Of a stretch of DNA of 64,000 nt, positions 24,670 to 36,900 are shown one piece after another (position 1 is the stretch's first letter; each line of letters opens with the position of its first letter). Origin of the DNA: Ceriagrion tenellum. Lineage: Eukaryota > Arthropoda > Insecta > Odonata > Coenagrionidae. Location: assembly GCA_963169105.1 (NCBI GenBank), contig OY720639.1, positions 96,050,559 to 96,114,558 of the forward strand, written 5' to 3'. Position numbers and translations under genes: made by a program. Below the pieces are notes generated by a model. It did no database searches and was not told where the DNA came from. It saw nothing but the letters and a program-made list of their open reading frames with translations.

Positions 24670-25765
24670 ATTTAAGTTTGTTTGTTATAGTGTTTTAAAA
24701 TTGTTAATAAGTGGGCGGGTATTGGTGTCTCTCTCATTAGTCGTTCAATCCAAAGATTGATTGCCTGCAGCCCTTCACTTATTCCTGGGTCTTCTTCTAG
24801 GACTTTTCCCTCTATTTTACCTTCAATTATGTTCCTCACAAACCCATAGTGTATCAAGGTGTGTCCAATTCATCTCATTCTTATTTTCTGTATTGTATTC
24901 CATATGGTCCTTTCCTCTTCTACTCCTCTGTGCACTGCATCATTCCATATTTTTCCGTCCATTTATCTTCAGCGTCCTCCTCCAGCTCCAGATTTCAAAG
25001 ACTTCTAGTCTATTCTGGTCAGCTTTTCCAATGGTCCATGCTTCCAATCCATGGAGTGATACGCTCCACAGGAATGTTTTTGCATACTATTTCCTGGTTT
25101 GTAGTCCTATCCTCTTTGAGCGCAGCAGTTGTCTTTTTCCTATAAACGCCTTCTTAGCTTGGGCTATTCTCCGCTTGATGTCCGTTGTACTCTGTCCGTT
25201 CTTTCTTCCCACGTGATGTTACTTCCGAGATAAGTGAAGGAATCAACTTGCTCTAATTTCTCTCCTCTCAGGATGACTTTTGCATTCATTCTTCTCTCTC
25301 CCGCATACCAGGATTTTAGTCTTCATTTTACTTATTTTCATGTTGTATTCTTGGAGAACTTGGTACATGACGTTTAGTGACCTTTGAAGATCGTTGCAAT
25401 TTCCAGCTGTGACTGCTATATCATCTGCGAATAGGAGCATGTTTATTTCTTCTCCGTTTATCTCTATTCCGCTCAGTCCAGATTCTTGCGCTTCTCGTAT
25501 GATCTCCTCCAAGTACATCTTAAACAGTGCTGGTTAGAGGATGCATCCTTGTCTTACTCCTTTGTTAATTTTAGCTTCTATCTGGCTTCCTTCTTTCATT
25601 CGCATTGTGACGACTTGCTTCCTGTATAGCTGATAGATAATCCTTCTGTCGTCGTAATCCATTCCGAGTTTTTCCAGCAGTCGGAACATCTTGTTCAACT
25701 CAACGTTGTGGAAGGCGTATTGGTGTATAAATGCTGATTGCTCTGTGACCTGTGTTGTCATTCAA
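24670..25765 (-). pseudogene. Non-LTR retrotransposon, reverse transcriptase C-terminal part
   Basis: The minus strand from 25761 to 25243 reads through conserved reverse-transcriptase blocks: KGVRQGC, then LLFADDIAV (the catalytic [FY]ADD motif), then KTKILV. One in-frame stop falls directly after GCIL. Further 3' (to about 24,680) frames with 'SLHGLEAWTIGK', 'EIWSWRR' and a terminal arginine-rich stretch match the region after the RT domain, broken by stops. The 3' end near 24,725 resembles the relic at 30545-30680. Truncated at the 5' end, as is usual for LINE insertions. Clade not assigned. Confidence 0.85.
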
Positions 25766-26023
25766 AACACCACTGAATGGAATTGTATGTTTGCGTTCTT
25801 GCATGATGTAAAACGTTGATTAAATATCGTTAGTGAGTTCATTAGGTGTCGTACGTACCTTTGGTTTCACCCACAGCTGGAATTGCCGTATCAAAAAACT
25901 TTTGAGGGAAAAAAATATCGATCCAGCGGATTTTTGCTAATGAAGGCGTTGCTTGTAAGGTTATCAAAAAATATATACCTCTTAGGATGAAATTAGCCAT
26001 GAAACATTTATTTGACTTTTGAC

Positions 26024-26093
26024 TGGGAATCGAATCTGTAACTCCCGTGTGACAGCTTGGTGTGTTAGCCGATGTACTAGTATCAAGTTCGAT
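26024..26093 (-). repeat. tRNA-derived SINE or tRNA pseudogene
   Basis: On the minus strand, GATTCGATTCC (complement of 26026-26036) is a good B box. Upstream, 'catcggctaacacacc' resembles the D-arm/anticodon region common in arthropod SINEs. The cloverleaf is incomplete, so it is not a functional tRNA. Confidence 0.45.
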
Positions 26094-26099
26094 GTCGTG

Positions 26100-28650
26100 T
26101 GGCGAATTTTAGCCCATTTGGTAAATTAACCTTTGCACCCATGAGCGTGACTTTGTACTGTATCATTTGTACTATCGCAATGGTAATAAAACTGTAAATA
26201 ATGGTTTTCATGACTTGTTCCTGTGTGAATCGAGGCTAAATATTTTAATCTTTTGCATTTAATTTGAAAGCTTCTTTTCGAACTTCAATAAAAATTCCCA
26301 CAATTAAAATTTTTGAACGAAAAGTGTCCGGAATTCTAATGCTTGACGAGTCAGAAGTAACTACATTGAAGCGATACATACATAAGCGAACGAATTGTGT
26401 TTCTTCCACTTCAATTTTTCGCACGTTTGTTAATTGTGCCCATTTTTCACTAAAGTTAAGGACTCTTATTTCTCGCGGAAATCTTGACGGGTATTGTTCT
26501 TATCCTGATTTCCTTTTGTTATGCTCAAAATGAGCCCGAGTATTCGATCATTATTTCTTTTGCGTGGTCAGCTCCTGAGTTACGATGTTTAAATCATAGA
26601 AATAATTGGCTCTACCAAAAAAATGTCTTCCTTAATCTTTTTGTCGGGTATCCTGATTGCACCAAAAGTTTGTATTTCCTATCTCAATTGCGTTTTTCTC
26701 GTGAAGACATTGTTTGGAGATAGGACTTGCATCATGCCAGATGGTAATCAACGTTTTTTGCTCAGGAGGTGTCAAGATACGTTCTCGTTGCATTTTGTTC
26801 GTTATTCGTCAAGTTCAATTATCATCCATTTGTCAATGAACTACCGCATTTTTGCCTTCTGAATGATAATTTTTCGTCCTATTAATACCCGCATGCAAAA
26901 ACCTTAGGGCCTAAATAATCCAGCTTCCTTATATCGTTCGTCATGTCGCTTTAGGCAAAACTGAGGTTGTACAAAAATTTCTTTGAACTGAGATTTCAAC
27001 TCCTATCTAATAATAACATCTCGGATTTGATTGGAGGAATAAGACGAAAGCAATAAATACATTTCAAGAATTTTATTTGGAATTGGGTCAGTTACTCATT
27101 TCATTTGTGAAGCAGTAGCGATGTTGAAATAATATTGCGGGAAGTTATGTAGGTTTTTTTTTAATGCAGGGGAAATGCGAATAATTACTTCACTCAGTGG
27201 CCTGCGTCCAAGGCCTTTTCGCCGTTTTGGTTACGGCGGTATGCATGATTTGGATATAATATCGGGGAATCATTAATCTATTTATACCAGGTGTGCTGAA
27301 CTAGGCACAAACCGTTGGAGTAATTTCAGCTCTGTCACTTCATTTTTCTCGTTTGCCGCAATCAGTACGGTAAAAAAATACACAAACAATAAAAAAAGTA
27401 TTTGGCTTTTTTTCTGTTGCACCCGTTATTTAATGATATGGAGGAAAATATGGCCATATCTATTTGAAAAATAGGTTTTGTCTAGAATAGCCTAAGAAAT
27501 AGCAATTTCCGCAGTCAGATTCCAGCATTAATAATCCTGGATCTCTATTTGATTATATGCAGTTACAATGCTACCTTGCTATTTTAAACAGTAAAAGTAA
27601 ATCGTAAAATCTTTTAAAAGCATAATAGGGGAAACGCTGGCTTTCATAGCTTCTCGCTAGAAAAAGGTATCGGGAAACTGTCGTCCAAATAACTCCTGTC
27701 TTGGCTCTTGATGAGCGTCAGGGAGCCGTAATTTAGAGCGTTGACCACTTAAATCAACCACATTTTTTATCTCCGATTCTAGTGTTAAAAAAAGGCTTGT
27801 TGCTTAGATCGATATATTTGGAAAAGATATTTTTTGGATAACCCGACAGTTTCTATCGCAGTTTATCGCCGAATATCCATTAATTTTTTCGTATCAGCCT
27901 TGAAGGAAATCCAGTCCAAAAATTTCGAAAATCCATAGTGTTTTACGCCCGCAAGTTATCTCCGATGGAAATATATTAAAATTAATTCCAAAAGAAAGCT
28001 TAAAATAATCGGTTGAGTCAATTATTCGTATTTTTTTTATTGCTTGAAAGTGTCTTACTGATTCATACGAGAACACTGAAGTCGCGAATCTGGGTTTGAT
28101 TTAAAATTCCTCTTTCAATTCTAGGTATTCCATTTTAATCTTGAGTTATATAGTAGTATTCTATTGATATAGTGCTCTCATCCGCAGCTTGTTTCAAGGA
28201 TAGCCCAAATCTTACCCGAGCGATCTAGGCAGCCGTCGATCTTATTCTACCGGATACAGGCCCCGATATTGATGGAAATTATGTTTTGAAATTATCGTTA
28301 TCAGTTGAATATTTCTTGAGATCAGGCAAAATCTTATCAATTTAGAACAGTGACTAAGATAATTTTTTTAATATTTTGCTGCATTAATAAATATTAAGCG
28401 AATTCTCGAGGTTATCTCCTAGTAATTAAAGACTTCATGTATCTGGAGATATCTCCTTTTTTCGTGGGAGTGATTCATTTTCGCGTGAAAAAAGGGCTGG
28501 ACTGAAAATTTAACCAGTCCTTTCATAGGAGTTACTGTGACTGATAAACGACTGCGGTTTTCCTTTTGCTTCTTGTTGACTTTGTTTTGCCCTCTTTTCG
28601 AAACACAAACAAAAATGAACACACTTACGGAAAGTTCCTTAATATTTCGG
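26100..28650. other. No gene recognised
   Basis: AT-rich sequence with short open frames only on both strands. I saw no splice-consistent coding block or repeat pair. Confidence 0.5.
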
Positions 28651-28659
28651 TGCTACTGG

Positions 28660-28708
28660 CACCTTGTTCGCAAGGACGTAGGTCTTCTACGTCCTTGCGA
28701 ACAAGGTG
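28660..28708. repeat. Perfect 22-bp palindrome with 5-nt loop
   Basis: The arms at 28660-28681 and 28687-28708 are exact reverse complements around the loop GTCTT. The arms are G+C-rich relative to the flanks. It lies 82 bp upstream of the Penelope-like open frame. Perfect arms imply recent formation or selection. A transcript would form a very stable hairpin; the arms are short for a typical miRNA precursor. Confidence 0.9.
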
Positions 28709-28790
28709 TTAATTGCTGTAAGTCGCTACAACCTTTCTGAGTGTCCTATCCTCCCTTCACCACTGTATCTTTAAAACTTTCCTTTAACCT

Positions 28791-29765
28791 TTGACATATC
28801 CTTGTCTCGTTCTCCTGATTTCCCTCATCCTTCCTATAATGACTGCCATTGACCCGACCCCTTTTTGGCTTCGTAGTATTAAGAAACAAGCCTTTAAACT
28901 AGCCCAATTTACTTGTCATTCTGAGTTTTTATCTTCCTGCCTATCTTTAGGAGTGATTCCCAATGGGCTTCTCATTAAATTTCTCTTTTCAGGAGTGCTT
29001 CCTTCACTTCACCCATCCTTTCATAAATTCATTTATGAACAATCGTTCACTCTTTGTCTGTTTTTTCTCTCCCAATATATAACACTAGTTCACAAATATC
29101 AATCAAATATCCATTCACTTATTAATATCATAAGCCTCTCATCCCCCAAAAATCTTCCGTATATTAATAGATGCCTACAATCAGCTCATGACACACTTTT
29201 CCTCCGACGCCAGAAATCATACAAAAAGTTGTCCTCTCTTTGTGCTTCATATCTTCACCATGGCGTCTCCTTGCCAATGCACGTAACTATCCCATCCACA
29301 ACTCAACCTCCTCTTTTCCTCTACAAACCAGTTCTAGCCACCCTCTTTCATCTCTCTCCACCAGCCCCTTCTACCACCCGGATGTTTCCGCAGCGAACCC
29401 CCCAGTTTAAAGATTCTTCCTCGACGTTTGATTCTTCCCCTTCAAAGGAAACTCCCCTAGACCCGCCGCAACAAGAGGTAGTCAACTTATCCTCCACTCC
29501 TCTAAGGTCAGCTGAACTGTCATTGTTAAGTAAAGGTCTCTCTTTCTCACCAAAACCCGTAGTAAATCCCATTAAAATTCTTTCTGACGCTAATAATTTT
29601 TGCCGTAGTCTTAAATGGAAGATTTTCTGGAGTTCCCAACCCTCTAACCCAGCCAACTCTAACTCCATTCACCCCGCTCTCACCAAATTCAAACCTTCTT
29701 CATCTTTTGAACCGAAACCCCTTCCTTCTGGTATATTAATCACTAAAACCTCTTTCTTCGTTTAG
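28791..29765 (+). CDS. N-terminal part of a Penelope-like retroelement polyprotein
   Basis: An uninterrupted 324-codon frame. Residues ~30-65 (KLAQFTCHSEFLSSC then VIPNGLLIKF) match the N-terminal 'cells-of-helix then IP.GL' pattern that opens Penelope-like and related retroelement proteins. Residues ~231-272 contain VVNLSSTPL, LLSKGLSFSPKP and NFCRSLKWKIFW, which is the typical block just before the reverse transcriptase in this superfamily. The frame stops before any RT motif, so the copy lacks its catalytic part. That it is still open suggests a fairly recent insertion. The upstream hairpin at 28660-28708 may belong to it. Confidence 0.7.
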   Translation: MTYPCLVLLISLILPIMTAIDPTPFWLRSIKKQAFKLAQFTCHSEFLSSCLSLGVIPNGLLIKFLFSGVLPSLHPSFHKFIYEQSFTLCLFFLSQYITLVHKYQSNIHSLINIISLSSPKNLPYINRCLQSAHDTLFLRRQKSYKKLSSLCASYLHHGVSLPMHVTIPSTTQPPLFLYKPVLATLFHLSPPAPSTTRMFPQRTPQFKDSSSTFDSSPSKETPLDPPQQEVVNLSSTPLRSAELSLLSKGLSFSPKPVVNPIKILSDANNFCRSLKWKIFWSSQPSNPANSNSIHPALTKFKPSSSFEPKPLPSGILITKTSFFV

Positions 29766-29769
29766 CTGT

Positions 29770-30540
29770 TGCCCTTGTGATTCCTTCTCAGGAGCTTCAT
29801 TTTGTCATTTTTGTGTTTAAGAAATTAAAGTAATTTCTATTCCTGAGTTTCCGTTTGCGATTATGGTATTTAAATGCTTCCTTTCACTTTTAACCTTGGA
29901 CGGCGTTTCCCGCTGGCTAAGTAAAAGATTGTACGACTAGCCTTTTTTCCGTTTTTAATTTTATCCCATCCGTTTCTTTTTCCTGTTGCGATTCGATGAC
30001 ATGTGATGGGGCATAATAATGCATTTTTCAAAATTATTAATGGTGAACAGTTTTCATGTTATTTTCATTTAGTTGTTATGCTTCACTTTGGTTAGCAGTT
30101 CGGTTTCTTAGATTGTACTTGCCATGACTTGGTCTTCATCTAATGTAGTTATTCTAGATCTATAATCGCAAGGCGCTCGTCAACTCTCCTTCGTTGGTTT
30201 CAATTGCTTACACTCGTCCTTATCTTCTTACTTCGACTTTCTCTGGCCAGACATGGCAGTTAAACTGGATGGAATGGGATTTTTGCCCCTATTTTGCTGT
30301 GTTTTGTACCTAATTTTCGACTTCCTAATAGTTTCATTCTTGCTCTTAGGTCACAAATGCTGGTAGTCTCTTCCTACAGCTACAGGTTGTTGTTGACCCT
30401 GTTTACAGATTTCCTTTTTATGAGATAGGGCCTTTTCCATTGTGATGCGGTCTTTGTGGTGTATTTTATTCCCTAAACATATTCACTGAATAAAAAGGAT
30501 TGTCAGGAAGAGCTTCGGGCATCCTATTGCTGATTATCCT
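29770..30540. other. No gene recognised
   Basis: Sequence after the truncated Penelope-like frame. I looked for reverse-transcriptase motifs in all frames and saw none. Confidence 0.5.
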
Positions 30541-30544
30541 GGCA

Positions 30545-30680
30545 CTGTCATCATTGGTCGTTCAATTCTAAGATTGGTTGAGTGCAGCCCTCCACCCTTC
30601 CCTATCTAATGCTAGTTCCCTTACCTCCTGGCATCTCTTTCTATGTACTTTACTCTTTATTTGGTCCATGCCTGGCACTG
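30545..30680 (-). repeat. LINE 3'-end relic
   Basis: 'ggtcgttcaattctaagattg' split as 'cgttcaat', 'aagattg' and 'gcagccct' matches in order the 3' end of the LINE at 24725-24790, and is followed by similar C/T-rich sequence. This marks a short, 5'-truncated copy of the same family. Confidence 0.55.
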
Positions 30681-30689
30681 TACAGATAT

Positions 30690-32070
30690 ATTAATCTTAG
30701 CCAAACGTGTAAGAAGAAAACGGGTTCTGGCGTAAGTACGTAGTGCCCAGAATAAGGTATTTGGCGCATCTTTTCCTCGTATGAAATATGAGATCACTGT
30801 GTGCGCATGTTACTTTCGGGAGTATTTCCTTTAAGAAGGGGCATTTAGGGGCCTCCCCCTTTATTATCTCTCGATAGCGTGCGATTATAACAGAGGAGAT
30901 AAGGATAGTGTGTGGCGCAGCAATTTTGTTTGCTCTTATTAGTCATGCTGAGAGCGGAGAGAAAATGAAAAGGATTTATTATAGCCTAATACTTCAACTT
31001 GCGTGTTTTTAAACTCTCTCTCTTTCTTAGCCAGTGGTGTGTGTACATATCTCCCCAGTATTTCGAGGTAATCGTGTGAATGGAATTACTTTTCGACAAT
31101 GTAGCGATTCATTATTCGTCGGAATGCCTTGGCTTTGAATTGAATGGAACAATATGCCTTTCCTAGAAGAATTTATTTATTCATAAACTCTTTCCTAGCG
31201 AATTTGTGGTCATGTCTGATTGCTGATGTGCGTGACAATCGACGTAGTTTTGTCTGGATATGGCTTTCCAGGACATGGCGACGTTCAGTCATAGCGTTTC
31301 CTTTGCGATTGCTGTTCCTTTGGTAATTCCCCTTAAAGTTGAGTATCCAAGGGGAGTGGGAAGTGCTACGTAGTCATCGTATTGCGATAGTTAAGTTTGA
31401 GGTTTTAGGGAAGAATTATTGCTGAACGCAGTGATCTCTAGTCTTCACTGTTCGTAGTCGCATCTTGGAAAACGAATGGGCCTTTTAGCGAACTGGATGC
31501 ATGCCAACTCGAAAGTAGTGGCCGATTTATTTCTTTCATTGAAGTGGCAGCGATTGAATCGTCGGAGAATCGTGTGATGTTTTAATTGAAACTTGGATGT
31601 TTATGAGGCTCAAGTGCTTATATTACTTGATCTTTCGGTGCTCATTGGCATTCTCGTGATATTTTGGTAAGTAAACCAGGTGGTATTTTATTTCATGATT
31701 TGTGGCATTTTTTTATTCGATAGATATTATCCTTTCTTAACACTATCTTTCTTAACTTATTGGACTTAGCGGCACACCTATTGGTTCCGACAGGGGATTA
31801 TTTGACCCCTAAGAAATATTTTTTTTTCTAAAGGAAATTTAAACCCTTTAATTTTTTAAAATTTTTCGAAAAAATCTTTTATTTATCATGGTTTATTATA
31901 TTTCAATAATTAACGTTCATATCAACATACTATAATTTGCAATTTCAACACAGAATGTGGCTATGAGGTTTTGGACCCTGGACAGCTGCCCCGGGTCCAA
32001 GTCCTCATGAAAATCTGGGTCTGTCGGGTCTTCGTGCGACGACTCACCCTTGGGTTTTCGCGTCCGGCTG
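30690..32070. other. No gene recognised
   Basis: Short open frames only; no supported exon or repeat pair. Confidence 0.5.
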
Positions 32071-32077
32071 ACAAACT

Positions 32078-33110
32078 ATAATAATAATAATAAATCTTTA
32101 TTCCACCATTAGTGACACAAATTAAACAATAATTCAATGTCATAATCGAGTGTGGAATTAGGTACCCAGCAGATATTATCCGGTTTTGGGGTTACCATCA
32201 AATTATATTAACAGAGGCTGACACTTATTTCTCATATTTACAATTTACATACGCCCCAGCAAATCACTTTAATACAATATTCATGTGTCCAGACGATTAA
32301 TAAAGAATAATAAAAAATTACAATTATATAAATGAAATAAAAAGAAAACCATACTTTGCAACAAAAACTTATACAATATATACAGCATAATATATTTATA
32401 TATAAAAATCAAATACAATATATATTCACGTACGCTATTCCAATACATTTTCAATATCTTTTTTAGAAAAAAGGCCACAGTTCTCCCTTTCTTAAAAATG
32501 AAGCTATAGTGGCACAATTTTTTATTTCGAATGGTAGTTAACAAAACAATTTGGGGGCAAGATACTTGAAAGATTGTTTAAAATTTTGCTTGTTAGGCTT
32601 TGGGTGCAGTAGTACCAAATTTTCCTCGTAATTTTTTTACATCTTCTCTCGGCTCTATTCTATTTCCCCCTCAATTATAATCTTTAAAAGCTTAGAAACA
32701 AAGAGATGCCTCAAGGGTAATATATCTAACTCTTTAAACAGGGAAAAGAATGCTCTGATTTTCCTTTGTGCAAAATTACTCTTATCATCTTCTTTTGAGC
32801 AATATACAATGGATGGATATTTGAGGTATAGATTCCACCCCAACAAGTTATGCCATACTGCAACCTAGAATTTCCCAACGCAAAATAAACAGAACGAATA
32901 ACTGATAATGGACACATGTAACGTAATAGAAAAAATTTTCTTAGCATAGAAATCATCTCTTATTTATATGGAGTTTCAATTTAGATTTTCATCTATGAGT
33001 AAACCCAGATATTTGATAAAATTGACACGTTCAATCTTTATACAATTTATGCCAAAACTTCCAATTTTGCACAGTGAACTGCCCGTAATATTTCGAAAAA
33101 AGACATTTTA
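32078..33110 (-). pseudogene. CR1/Jockey-type LINE 3' fragment
   Basis: On the minus strand, frames read 'NFIKYLGLLIDENLN', then 'VIRSVYFALGNSRLQYGITCWGG', then 'FSLFKELDILPLRHLFVSKLLK', the standard C-terminal region after the RT domain of CR1/Jockey-group LINEs. The frame shifts at least twice (near 32,950 and 32,740) and has stops. The + strand ends at a (TAA)n run at 32078-32095 next to 'tctttattcc', i.e. a polyadenylation-like signal and microsatellite tail on the minus strand. Confidence 0.85.
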
Positions 33111-33234
33111 ACTACATTCTATAGTGACAAAACTCAATAAAACATGGAAGAGATATCCTGGGGTAAAAATTACCCCTCTGGTACTTAAAGGTTGAAGGTA
33201 ATGTACATTGAAAACCATTGGTGCTATGAGGTTC

Positions 33235-33800
33235 TTCATCATCATCAACTGGTATTCTGCCTACTGGCAGGTCCCAAACACCAAAACTGTCTCCAAGTCG
33301 TCCTGTCCCGGGCCTCTTCCTTGGTTTCCTTGTAGTTTCTTTTTATCTTCACTTCGTCTGTCATTTTCAGCCTTCATCTTCCTCTTCTCTTTTCTTTGTC
33401 CTCTGTTCCTTCGACTGCTGTTTTGAAAATCCCCTTCCCTCTTAAAATATGCCCGATCCAGTTTCCCTTTCTCCTCTGTATTGTTTTCAGTTGTGTTTTT
33501 TCCTCCCTAACTTTCCCAGCGCTTCCTCATTTCTTACTCTATCCACCCATTTCGCTCTCTCTAGCCTCCTCCATACCCACATCTCAAATGCATTGATCCT
33601 ATCCTTCTCTCTTCTTCCCAAGGTCCACGTTTCGCATCCATGCAACATAACACTCCACACATAGCATTTCACCAGTCTCTTCCTCAGTTCTAGGTCCATA
33701 CCGCTGCATAACACATTTCTCTTCATATTGAAAGCTTCCTTTCCCATAGCTATTCTTGACTTAATCTCTATCTCACTCTTCCAATCTTCCGTCATGAGGT
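33235..33800 (-). pseudogene. Second LINE 3' fragment
   Basis: A 102-codon minus-strand frame (33795-33487) contains EIEIKSRIAMGKEAFN, then LRKRLVKCYVWSVMLHGCETWTLG and FEMWVWRRLERAKWVDRVRNEE, a very common LINE C-terminal block. Its 3' end at 33235 has a small 'catcatcatc' tract. It belongs to a different family from the fragment immediately to its left. Confidence 0.85.
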
Positions 33801-35180
33801 TCTTATTTTCACGTTATATTCTTATGCTAAAAAAAATAAAAGTCGAGGAATATGCAAGAGCAGGGACGATTCAATCAGAATTGCTAAAAATGAAAAGATG
33901 CCAAAATGACCCCTACGGTACTTATAGTGTTAAATGCTGACTTGTAACCTCATTATTCTCTCTATAGCCCCGCGGGAATTAAAAGTGTTTGATGATCATA
34001 GAGGCACTAAGTAAGAACTGGAAGTTGTGCTTGCGTGGCAGCTGTTTCCTCGACAGGAGAGAGCGGAGTCGTTGTATCTGAAATCTAAGCCCGTGGTTGA
34101 GTCATTGTCCCTTTGTATAGGCGCGCCTAGATATGAGAGAAAGTGGTGTGACGTGTGGTGTTAGGTCTCTAGCGTTGTTTGAAAGCGTGACGGTGAAGTC
34201 CATTGGAGGAGCACTTGATTCCCGATCGTCTGAATGAAATTATGAAGACTGGTGCACGACTTGAAAGTGATCGAGGTGAGAGTAATGAATAGGCGTTTAA
34301 GAAAAAGGAAAAAAGAAGAAATTGTGGAGGAAGGGGGGGACGCCATAATAAGCGAAATAGAGGATTGAAAATTGAAGAACGCGTGGGAAACTAGGGAAGA
34401 CTTAAGATGACTCATGTTTGGGGAGGTTTAAATTTTGTGGACTGCACACCCGATAATAAATTTGGGGAATAGTTGCGAACGAATGAGAACAACTTATGCG
34501 AATTTTGTTTGAAATTGGTGGAAATGAAAGGGCTTCAGAATGAACGGAAGCAGTGAACCTTTGGCTCTGCTGGCCATTTCCCGGACCATTACGTTATCTG
34601 TTTCACAATTCTTAACTCTTCGCTGCATGAATTTCCAAATACATACCAAAAATTATTTTCTTGAAGAAATACATCTAGAAACGCAGAAATTACTACATTA
34701 TAACACCGTGAATCACGTAGTGTTACAACTGAGTATATCATATCTGGTATACCATGCGATAGAGAAGAAGAACTATACCCATAATCAATAAGTGGAATTG
34801 TTTGCAGTGTATCATATGTGATACAAAATGCAGTGAAGGGTTAAGGACATTTTCAAGGATCAGTAGGATATAGGTGTCGTGCACCGCTATGCTCCATCCA
34901 TGAGGATGGCTCTTGTATGGTAAATTCGGGCTTCCAGGAAGATACGCTATGCGATGACAGTTCCTTTAAAATGGCTTTACATCTACATACTGCCCTGCGA
35001 GCCACTGCACGGGTGTGGCAGAGGATGTTAGGACACTTTTCGTGTATAGGTGTTTCGGATAAGGTTTCGGGAGGTGAAATGGTGAAGTGTATTTTGGGAG
35101 TGTTTTAAGTGGAGATTACTTTTTATAATGGTCATTTAATGTGCGTGGAAATGACGAATTTTTGTACATATTTTTTCGGT
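33800..35180. other. No gene recognised
   Basis: No domain-bearing frame; short open frames only. Confidence 0.5.
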
Positions 35181-35189
35181 AATGTATCC

Positions 35190-35690
35190 CTAAAATTTTG
35201 TCGAAGAGGTGTAGTGCGGCGTCAAAGTGGTATTCTGTGTCGCTCTAAAACGCACCTCTTCTGGTTTTCTCAAACTATTCCTAGCGTGTAGCTTCCGAGT
35301 CTCTAGCGACTCCCAACCTAATCCCTCTGAGAGTCGTGAAAAACTAAACGTTCGCTCGTAGCAGTTTTTAACGAAGCGCGCAACTTTCCTTTGTATTATA
35401 TTTATTTTTTGGGTTAAATCTTTCTGCCCGGAGTCGCAAATGCTCGCGGTGCATTCGAGGTGTGGTCTAATCTGTGCGAAGTAGGATGTATCTTTCACTT
35501 TTTCATCCAACTATACACTTGATAAATCCTAGTTTCTTTAAGCCTGTGTCGCATATGTTTTTTTATGTATGTTCCCCACTATTAGTCGGAAGTTCAGGCA
35601 ACTCCCAGGTATTTGACTTTATCTGAAGATACAGTTTATCGGATCATGCGATCCCTTGTGGATATTGGTCACCGATATCGTGATTTCAAA
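35190..35690 (-). pseudogene. Third LINE 3' fragment (CR1/L2-like)
   Basis: The minus strand reads DKVKYLGV near 35,620, then after a frameshift YFAQIRPHLECTASICDSGQKDL, QRKVARFVKNCYER and LGWESLETRK. These blocks are typical of the post-RT region of CR1/L2-like LINEs. The catalytic RT motifs are missing (5' truncation). Confidence 0.85.
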
Positions 35691-35983
35691 ATGACTGAAC
35701 TCTGTTAAATTTCAGCACAATTTTTATCACCACTCACCTAGGTTTCCGCTAACCTATGTCGTGTGTCATAATTTTTTTAATGATTTTATGTTTACTCCAC
35801 CCACAGTGTAGATATGGCGTTGGTGTGATGACTTCCGCATAACATGTGGCAAGTCGAGCCATGTGAGCGCACCACAGTTTTTACCTCTTGCCATTTTCAA
35901 CGAATCCTTCGCCGTTCCTTATAGAAGTTGAAAAAAACTTTACGTAAAGTGCTTAAAAATTGTTTCGCTTGGTTTGCTTAAGG

Positions 35984-36356
35984 GCTTTCCATAATCCACG
36001 TTGACGAAAATATGCCACTTTTTGACCCCCCCCACTTCCCCCATCGTGGACACTCGTAGACTTCATCCGGACCCCCACGTCCACCCCCTGTTGTCCACGT
36101 AGACTTCTTTTTTGCGGAATAAGCTGTGAAACGGGTTATTAATTGATTGTCATGGACTATCTGTAATTTAAGGCTGATTTTAAGGAAAGGAAAATAAAAG
36201 ACAAACTACTCTTTTAGCTATGATAATCTGCCATTTACTACAACCATTGTCTACGTAGACACCCCTCCAACCCCCCTTAACCCCCCAACTTGGACCTTCT
36301 TTGACAACCCTCGCACCCCTCCACCCCTGTTTGGTGTCTACGTGGATTATGGACAG
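35984..36356. mobile_element. MITE-like element with 22-bp inverted termini
   Basis: The left end at 35984-36005 and the reverse complement of the right end at 36335-36356 agree at 20 of 22 positions, with the shared core TCCATAATCCACGT. The 373-bp interior is dominated by C-rich runs such as 'gacccccccc' and further 'gtctacgtagac' palindromes at both ends. Possible 8-bp flanking duplications are too degraded to call. No transposase was found. Confidence 0.75.
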
Positions 36357-36900
36357 CTTCTTAGACCCTCCGCCCTGATGATGTCATCTATAGGCATTGC
36401 GGCTGCATAGTTTGTTGGAGCTGTGTGATTCAGGGGTTTCGCCGCTGCCGTTCTTGTTCTCTCACTAGGTTTTTGGGTTGCGGTGGAGGAAAACGATTCT
36501 CTGTGACCGACTTCTATGCGAAACCCCGCAAATTTTTTATCTTGGAAGACGTTGCGACAGTCTATTATGAACGAATCCATTTCCTTAGGCAGTCGGGGGG
36601 CAGTCTTTTTGTGCGCACATGAGGCAGCGCTCCTGTCGTTATACGTGCCACCAGCCACGCCTCCTCGGCCGCGTAATGCGAGGGAACCCCTTGACGTCAC
36701 GCCTCACCCACGCGCGATAGGAAGACGGATGTGTCGGAGTGCGTTGTGCGGGGATTTTTCGGAAGGGTGATTCGGAGCCAGGGGATGCGAGTCCATTACG
36801 GCAGATAATGGATTTGCAAACTGCTGGCAATGCCAGCCATAATTTGCAATTTACGCTCAACGTGACTGACGAATGGGTTATATAAACGGGCTACATATAC
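36357..36900. promoter_or_regulatory. CpG-rich segment with CRE-like and TATA-like motifs
   Basis: 36,640-36,780 is CpG-rich and contains TTGACGTCACG near 36,690, close to a CREB/ATF site. 'ggttatataaacgg' lies near 36,857. A 117-codon minus-strand frame (36700-36347) runs through the block without a recognised family. There is no downstream exon to confirm a promoter. Confidence 0.3.

Noticed and set aside
36347..36700. 117-codon minus-strand frame beside the 36-kb MITE
   Set aside because: No recognised family; it overlaps the transposon terminus and lies in CpG-rich sequence where long chance frames are expected.
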